Below are positions 51,507 through 56,065 of a DNA stretch of 56,065 nt, piece by piece. A model generated the notes under the pieces. That model saw only the letters and a program-made list of their open reading frames with translations, made no database searches and was not told the origin of the DNA. The translations under genes and the position numbers were made by a program. This DNA comes from Desulfobacterales bacterium (GTDB taxonomy: Bacteria > Desulfobacterota > Desulfobacteria > Desulfobacterales > CAFBRK01). The stretch is from positions 1 through 56,065 of the forward strand of contig JAIPEL010000015.1 in assembly GCA_021737185.1 (NCBI GenBank). The letters run 5' to 3'. How positions within the stretch are numbered: position 1 is the first letter of the stretch; each line of letters opens with the position of its first letter.

Positions 51507-53174
51507 TCAGGATTTTCCGGAGAGCAGAACAATTGCTGTGTAAGCATCGAGTTTGCAGTCGAAGATCTCCTGTGCTTCAAACGAATCGCCTTCGGGTTCA
51601 TGCCAGTAGCCGGGCTGTGGCAGCGGTGCTGAAACGTTCTGTTCTTGGCTCGAGAAATTGGCCGCAACCACCACCTGGTCGGATTCACCGAAACGCCGAT
51701 GATAGATAATGCATTTTTTCTGTTCGTCCAGCAGGGCCATGGCGAAATCGTCCCCTCTGATGGAACTTCGTGAGCGCCTGATGCGGCTCATTCGCTGATA
51801 GTGCGCCAGCAGGGCCTTGCCGGGTTCTGTCTGGGAGGTTTGCCAATTTATGGCGTTCTTTTCCGTCCGGGCAGCAGATGCCTCCCCCCACTCCTGGCCC
51901 TGATAGAGCATGGGCTCGCCCGGAATGGTCATAAGAATAGTTGCCGCCAGTGTCAATTTTTTCAGGGTAGCGGCATCGTCAACGCCGGATTCCTGGATGA
52001 TATGCTTGAGGCGCTGGTCGTCATGGCTCTCCAGGTAGTTGATCATGAACTGGGGACTCCGATAGTCCTGTGTGGCCGGATCCAATACCTGAACAGCCTC
52101 TGAGAATCTGGATAGACGATAAGGCTCGACCTCGGTTTCGGCAATCAGCGCCTGCAGGGCCATGCGGCTGCGCGTATGCCAGACGGCGCTCAGACCGCTG
52201 TTATTGACCAGTTGGGGGTCTTCCGGTATGCACTCTCCAATGAAGAAGGCATCCGGCTGGATCTCTCTGGCCCGGTCCATCAAATTGGGTAGCCCCTTGC
52301 CCTCGGCGTCGGCACCGATCCCAGCCAGGTAATCGTAGCGGAACCCGTCGATGTGATAGGTTGTCAGCCAGTGAATCTCCACATCGCGTACGAAAAAATT
52401 GGTGGGATCCTTTAGATAGTCAAAGGTGGGCAGCCCGTATTGGTTCTCTTCCCCAAGCCCTGAGCCGTACCAGGGGCTGTGTTCGTATGGATACATCCGG
52501 TTGAAGGGATGTTCGTGGCCGGTATGGGCCAGGACCATATCCAGCATGACCGCCATATCGTGGGCGTGGGCCGCATCAACGAACCTGCGCAAATCATCCG
52601 GCGACCCGTATGAGCGCCGCGGCGCCAGCAAGAAAGTGGGCTCATACCCCCAGTAGTCGTTGGGAGCCGCCTCGTAGACCGGCATCAGCTCGATGGCGCT
52701 GATGCCGAGATCGGCCAGATGGTCCAGCTTTTTCATGGCTGAGGCGAACGTACCTTCATCGGTAAAGTCGCCCACGTGCATCTCGTAGATGATCAGGTCC
52801 CGAAGCCTGTGTCGCAGCCAGTCGTCATGTTCCCAGCGATAAGATGCTTCACCGACCCGGACGACCGCCGCCGGCTGCTCCTGGTCCCCGGGACCGTCCG
52901 CCACCTCGCGTGCGTACGGATCGCAGACAACCAACTCCTGATCGATCACAAATTGATATTGGTAGCTGCCTTGATCCAGGTGAAGTGCTGTTGCCCAGTA
53001 TCCCGGTTCCCTTTCCGCCAGCACGTCTTGCTGTTGGTTCCAATCGTTGAAGCTGCCGATGAGGTGGACGGATTTCTTGTACGGCGCATAAATGGCAAAA
53101 GTGACCAGCCCCTCGCCATGGTCGATGGCCCCGGGTTCAGCCTTCTCCATCGCGGCCTTGGGGTTCATGTCCAT
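51507..53174 (-). CDS. GH13 alpha-amylase family enzyme with CBM48
   Basis: A 555-residue GH13 protein. The N terminus (about 10-90) has a CBM48/isoamylase-N region (VHLIGSFNDWNQQQDVL). The barrel begins IIYEMHVGDFTDEGTF and carries HIDGFRYDYLAGI (nucleophile Asp), FFIGECIPED (Glu) and LESHDDQRLKH (Asp). It resembles TreZ- and branching-enzyme-like proteins but is shorter than a branching enzyme and lacks TreZ signatures, so hydrolysis or transfer on maltodextrins is likely. Start at ATG 53174 has TAGGAG nine bases upstream. It lies 80 bp upstream of glgX, in the same operon. Confidence 0.88.
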   Translation of the reverse strand: MDMNPKAAMEKAEPGAIDHGEGLVTFAIYAPYKKSVHLIGSFNDWNQQQDVLAEREPGYWATALHLDQGSYQYQFVIDQELVVCDPYAREVADGPGDQEQPAAVVRVGEASYRWEHDDWLRHRLRDLIIYEMHVGDFTDEGTFASAMKKLDHLADLGISAIELMPVYEAAPNDYWGYEPTFLLAPRRSYGSPDDLRRFVDAAHAHDMAVMLDMVLAHTGHEHPFNRMYPYEHSPWYGSGLGEENQYGLPTFDYLKDPTNFFVRDVEIHWLTTYHIDGFRYDYLAGIGADAEGKGLPNLMDRAREIQPDAFFIGECIPEDPQLVNNSGLSAVWHTRSRMALQALIAETEVEPYRLSRFSEAVQVLDPATQDYRSPQFMINYLESHDDQRLKHIIQESGVDDAATLKKLTLAATILMTIPGEPMLYQGQEWGEASAARTEKNAINWQTSQTEPGKALLAHYQRMSRIRRSRSSIRGDDFAMALLDEQKKCIIYHRRFGESDQVVVAANFSSQEQNVSAPLPQPGYWHEPEGDSFEAQEIFDCKLDAYTAIVLLSGKS

Positions 53175-53196
53175 CTCGATGTCTCCTATATTACCA

Positions 53197-53973
53197 TCAT
53201 GAAACCGCGATACTATGCAATCCATCCACCGGTATCTGCATCAGCACCGAGGTGCCTTTGCCAGGCGAAGACCGCAGTTTTAATTTGCCTTTCACGAGTT
53301 GGACCCGTTCTGTCATGCCGGAGATCCCAATGCCTTGCATCGGTTGGCCCGATTCCATCAGGCGGGCATCGAAACCGCACCCATTGTCTTCGACTTTGAG
53401 CAGAACCCGGGAAGCGCATTTTTTCAGCAGGATGTCGACACTATGAGCCCCGCTGTGTTTTCCAATGTTGTTCAATGCTTCCTGGACAACTCGAAAGACG
53501 ACGAGTTTAATTTCCTCGGAAAAATTTTCTTCTGTATCTTCGAACCGAACATTTACCGCAATATCCGGATAATATTTTTGAAAAGTAGCGATGTGGCGGA
53601 AAATTTCTTTTCTGAGGTCAAATGCATCGTTTGTTTTGCCATTTAGTTGAAAAATGATTCTTCGGGTCTCCTTGATGGTATCGGCCAGGTGACCGACGAT
53701 TTCTTCAAGCCTGGTAATGGATTTAGGCGGTGACTTTTTTGCACGGGCCACCCTGCATTCAAGCAGCATTTTAATGCCGGCAAGGCTGCCGCAAACGCTG
53801 TCATGAATATCCAAAGCTACGGCCTTTCGGTCGTTTTCTATTGCCCGAAGCATGTCGGGAAGCATTTCGCGCTGATCCCGGCTCAAAAACTGCTCAGGAA
53901 TTGTTGCCAATTCACCCGCCTGGTTCGAAATGGCTTGGTTGAAAAAAAATCTGGCTGTTTTTTCTTGGTCCAT
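53197..53973 (-). CDS. NarL/DegS-type histidine kinase, soluble
   Basis: A 258-residue kinase with a HisKA_3-like dimerisation region and a HATPase_c domain. VALDIHDSVCGSLAGIKM carries phosphoacceptor H57, and VVQEALNNIGKHSGA, DNGCGFDARL and GIGISGMTERV are N, G1 and G2 boxes. No membrane helix or sensor domain is seen, so it is cytoplasmic and receives input elsewhere. Start at ATG 53973 has AAAGGAG six bases upstream. It ends 22 bp before the GH13 start, linking it to the carbohydrate operon. The only receiver nearby (54964) has no DNA-binding domain. Confidence 0.9.
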   Translation of the reverse strand: MDQEKTARFFFNQAISNQAGELATIPEQFLSRDQREMLPDMLRAIENDRKAVALDIHDSVCGSLAGIKMLLECRVARAKKSPPKSITRLEEIVGHLADTIKETRRIIFQLNGKTNDAFDLRKEIFRHIATFQKYYPDIAVNVRFEDTEENFSEEIKLVVFRVVQEALNNIGKHSGAHSVDILLKKCASRVLLKVEDNGCGFDARLMESGQPMQGIGISGMTERVQLVKGKLKLRSSPGKGTSVLMQIPVDGLHSIAVS

Positions 53974-54141
53974 GGCTTTCTCCTTTCTTTTGCGACGGTT
54001 AGTGCGGTGTTTGGAGAAAGGCTTTTCAAACATCGAGCACAGATTCTGGCCATGGAAGCGGGCAAGCTTGCGCATTCCAAGGGGATCACCAGGATCCGCG
54101 GCCTTTTTCTGCAGCGTGTAATTCCTTCTTGGGCTGCTCTG

Positions 54142-54456
54142 CTACCGGCAGTATTGGACGCCGATTTCGTACCGGGGCAAATTCCCGTCTTCCATGGGGC
54201 GCGACCATTTCACCCAGGCGACGGCGGCCGTCCGAATTTCTTCGGGATGCGCACCGCTTGCGCACATACTGCTTCCGTTCTTCAAGCGAATGTAGACCGG
54301 AGTGTCTTTTAAAAAGTGCCTGTCGGCGATGAAATGGATCCCGCTGGAACTGCATCCGCTCATCGTTGCCGTGCAGCGGCTGTCATCGAACGGATCCGAG
54401 TTGAAGTGGGATATTTCCACCGTCGTGTCCTGCTTATCCTGCCCCGGGCTTTTCAT
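54142..54456 (-). CDS. Small PilZ-like protein
   Basis: A 104-residue protein. CSSSGIHFIADRHFLKDTPVYIRL and VAWVKW (short segments: SSSGIHFIA, DTPVYIRL, YEIGVQY) look like a PilZ beta-barrel with the DxSxxG position read SGCSSSG; the RxxxR arginine motif is missing. C-di-GMP binding is therefore doubtful. Start at ATG 54456 has GAGG upstream. Placed between the DUF551 gene and the histidine kinase. Confidence 0.65.
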   Translation of the reverse strand: MKSPGQDKQDTTVEISHFNSDPFDDSRCTATMSGCSSSGIHFIADRHFLKDTPVYIRLKNGSSMCASGAHPEEIRTAAVAWVKWSRPMEDGNLPRYEIGVQYCR

Positions 54457-54534
54457 TTTGCACCTCTTTTGAGCGGAGGAAGATCCCCCCACAGCCCTGA
54501 CTGCAGCCTTACACTGGTACATAATTGCGTATTT

Positions 54535-54900
54535 TTATTCCCGATCGGATGGAATTTCGGGCAATGGCATCCAATGGGTAACTTCGATATCATCGACTAG
54601 ATACCCATCGGGTTCCTCGTAGACCAGGTCCGTGCTCCAATCATTTTTGCCGGGATCGAACGTTCTATATCCCATTGTCCTGATCAGCGAATTGTTTCGA
54701 CCATTTCTAAAGCAGATCAACACCACTTCGTTTCTTTCCGGCAGTTCATCTTCGACCCGCCGCCACCTTATATCCGAGGCTCTATCGGTTTGACGCTGTA
54801 TCGGTGATATCCCCCTTTCCTCTATACGGATATTTTTCTCATAAAGACCATTTGGCAAATTGACTTCTTTGCCTGCCGGATCATATTCCAGAATGTTCAT
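54535..54900 (-). CDS. DUF551-domain protein
   Basis: A 121-residue protein. WRRVEDELPERNEVVLICF and VTHWMPLPEIPSD are the two halves of DUF551, a small domain common in phage and mobile-element proteins. Function unknown. It is in a run with the receiver protein and PilZ-like protein. The DUF551 halves are separated by about 45 residues. ATG 54900. Confidence 0.8.
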   Translation of the reverse strand: MNILEYDPAGKEVNLPNGLYEKNIRIEERGISPIQRQTDRASDIRWRRVEDELPERNEVVLICFRNGRNNSLIRTMGYRTFDPGKNDWSTDLVYEEPDGYLVDDIEVTHWMPLPEIPSDRE

Positions 54901-54963
54901 TGCCCGATCCTCCTTGATGATGTCTTTTTTTTAGGCAAACGATATCCAATGTAAAGAGTCGGA

Positions 54964-55629
54964 TTAAGGCAAAATGGCTCGTGCTTTGCGATAATCTTTT
55001 TCAAGGTTTTTGAATTCATCTTCGATTTCTTTGCTGAAATTTTCCCATCCATTTTCTCCGATCAGTTCGTAGGCTTTGATGTCTTCTTTGATCCAAAACA
55101 TCTTCTGTTCCAAGGCGTTCACAACCCGGAGATAAGTGTCTTTTTTTTCGTCTTGGATCGATCCGACTCTTGCCGCAAAAGCAGCAATTTTTATGTCGTA
55201 GTTTTCTGCTCTTGCCTTGAGTTTTTCCAGGGAGAAGTACCCAACGCCGGTGTCCCTGTTTTTCGTTTTTTGTGCTTGAATACGTAACACTTCTTCCACT
55301 TTTTTTTGGAGTTTGTCCGTGAAAATATCTTTAATGACATACCCATCCGCTTGAGCAAGGCGGGAATCGCCGATAAAATTGTCATAGGCGGTCACAATGA
55401 GGACAGGAAGATGGGGGGTTTTCAGCTTGATCCGATGCAGCAAATCCCATCCTTCAAACCCTTCAAAATAGAGATCGAGCAAAACGATATCGGGCCTGCA
55501 CGACCGTAGCTCCTCCATGGCATCGCCAAGCTCTTCAACATAGGTAACATGGTGTCCCTCCATGGATAAGTCTTTTGAAAGCAGTTTTTCTGAAAGAATT
55601 TTATCATCTATAATCAGGATGTTAGCCAT
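54964..55629 (-). CDS. Response regulator receiver protein with coiled-coil output
   Basis: A 221-residue protein. The receiver (1-120) has acidic pocket DD (8-9), phosphoacceptor D52 (DIVLLDLYF), the Thr/Ala switch (VTAYD) and lysine VIKD (110s). The C terminus (about 125-221) is helical with charged heptads (SLEKLKARAENYDIKIAA, DEKKDTYLRV); no DNA-binding domain. It could act by protein contact, perhaps on the kinase or the other proteins of the operon. First gene of the unit. Confidence 0.88.
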   Translation of the reverse strand: MANILIIDDKILSEKLLSKDLSMEGHHVTYVEELGDAMEELRSCRPDIVLLDLYFEGFEGWDLLHRIKLKTPHLPVLIVTAYDNFIGDSRLAQADGYVIKDIFTDKLQKKVEEVLRIQAQKTKNRDTGVGYFSLEKLKARAENYDIKIAAFAARVGSIQDEKKDTYLRVVNALEQKMFWIKEDIKAYELIGENGWENFSKEIEDEFKNLEKDYRKARAILP

Positions 55630-56065
55630 GATTCCGCTCCCGTATTTCTGCAGCGCAGAGGAGTCGGGTAATTGGTGGGACCACTATTTCAGGCCATCAT
55701 CTGTAAGGTATCTTCAGGAAGGGAACTTGTCCATCGGGAGGGATCTTATTTGGGATACTTTATTTCGGATAATTTTTTTCAGTGATTTAGGAAGGGCAAA
55801 GAACAATTATGGGATGAAAAAAGACGCCGGCATCCAAATAGGGGAATAAAAAAAGATAAATCATACTATATGCTGTATATCCGCCGGGTGGGGGAGGAAA
55901 AGATCTAAGAAATGTCCTATAATTCAACGGGCCTATGCACGATTATAAGGTTGATATGAGGGCAGTGGGGGGATCTTCCCGGAAGCCGTGAAAAACTCGG
56001 AGCCAAGTGGCCGTAGAACCGAACAGGGACTTGATTTCGGAAAATAGGTTGAAGGCTGCCCGGCC
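55630..56065. other. Upstream region of the two-component unit, no gene seen
   Basis: About 435 bp with an AT-rich half (55735-55900), where the promoter of the receiver gene should lie, and a GC-richer end. No convincing promoter pair or ORF is visible. The last 110 bases have several GC-rich short pairs but no stem I can support. Confidence 0.4.

Noticed and set aside
55950..56065. Possible riboswitch (loosely cobalamin-like GGAAGCCGTGAAAAAC)
   Set aside because: The conserved B12 box and stem order are not found, the match is short, and the window ends here.
1..56065. tRNA, rRNA, CRISPR arrays, IS transposases, integrases
   Set aside because: I saw no cloverleaf, direct-repeat array or transposase-like frame; short weak cases could be missed without a search tool.

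Overview
The window is about 56 kb of GC-rich chromosomal DNA, mostly coded on the minus strand. Gene content suggests a free-living Desulfobacterota (deltaproteobacterial) organism, perhaps Desulfosarcina-like: a complete LivKHMGF-type importer next to LutABC, universal stress proteins, PilZ and HD-GYP proteins, a deacetylase of the AcuC type, and many families of short intergenic palindromic repeats. This assignment is inference from gene content; there is no rRNA or other phylogenetic marker here.

Left part (1-24.5 kb). A heterodimeric ABC exporter of the BmrC/BmrD type (224-3996) diverges from an RNase II family exoribonuclease (4262-6253). Next comes a run of minus-strand enzymes: an SGNH esterase and flavodoxin-like reductase, a short asparaginase, and a methyltransferase paired with a PP-loop ATPase. 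Two large signalling proteins follow (HD-GYP-GAF and PilZ), then a divergent TetR regulator. A polytopic membrane protein converges on TetR, and its frame runs about 98 codons into tetR in antisense. A translationally coupled set (tandem UspA, histone-deacetylase-like protein, Cys-rich protein) is joined by GTGA overlaps. Then come an unusual HAD/AIR-synthase fusion, a UspA-lipoprotein pair and two small plus-strand genes.

Middle (24.5-35.8 kb). A hypothetical protein with a faint kinase-like signature and an HD-GYP protein precede a livK-livH-livM-livG-livF operon, whose probable promoter overlaps the lutC stop codon. The lutA-lutB-lutC genes are split by a palindromic repeat element between lutA and lutB. 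A class II Fic AMP-transferase, with a promoter and an operator-like inverted repeat, is read on the plus strand.

Right part (35.9-55.6 kb). All genes are on the minus strand and look like one stress and compatible-solute island. It holds two-component genes (receiver protein, DUF551 protein, PilZ protein, NarL-type histidine kinase), a GH13 enzyme, GlgX, TreY, TreZ and a CBM48 protein. It also has three coiled-coil stress proteins, an ABC1/UbiB kinase, a TrkH/TrkA potassium system with a TrkA-Usp fusion, and a CPA2 antiporter. Two decayed polysaccharide genes lie at its edges and seams: an alpha-glucan phosphorylase with an internal deletion, and a GH15 C-terminal scrap. The working idea is that glycogen is debranched and converted to trehalose while K+ uptake and export are adjusted, as in an osmotic or desiccation response.

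Dispersed repeats are a second theme: at least five families of palindromic elements sit between genes. Several lie inside operons, and one supplies a stop codon. No tRNA, rRNA, CRISPR array or intact transposase was recognised.
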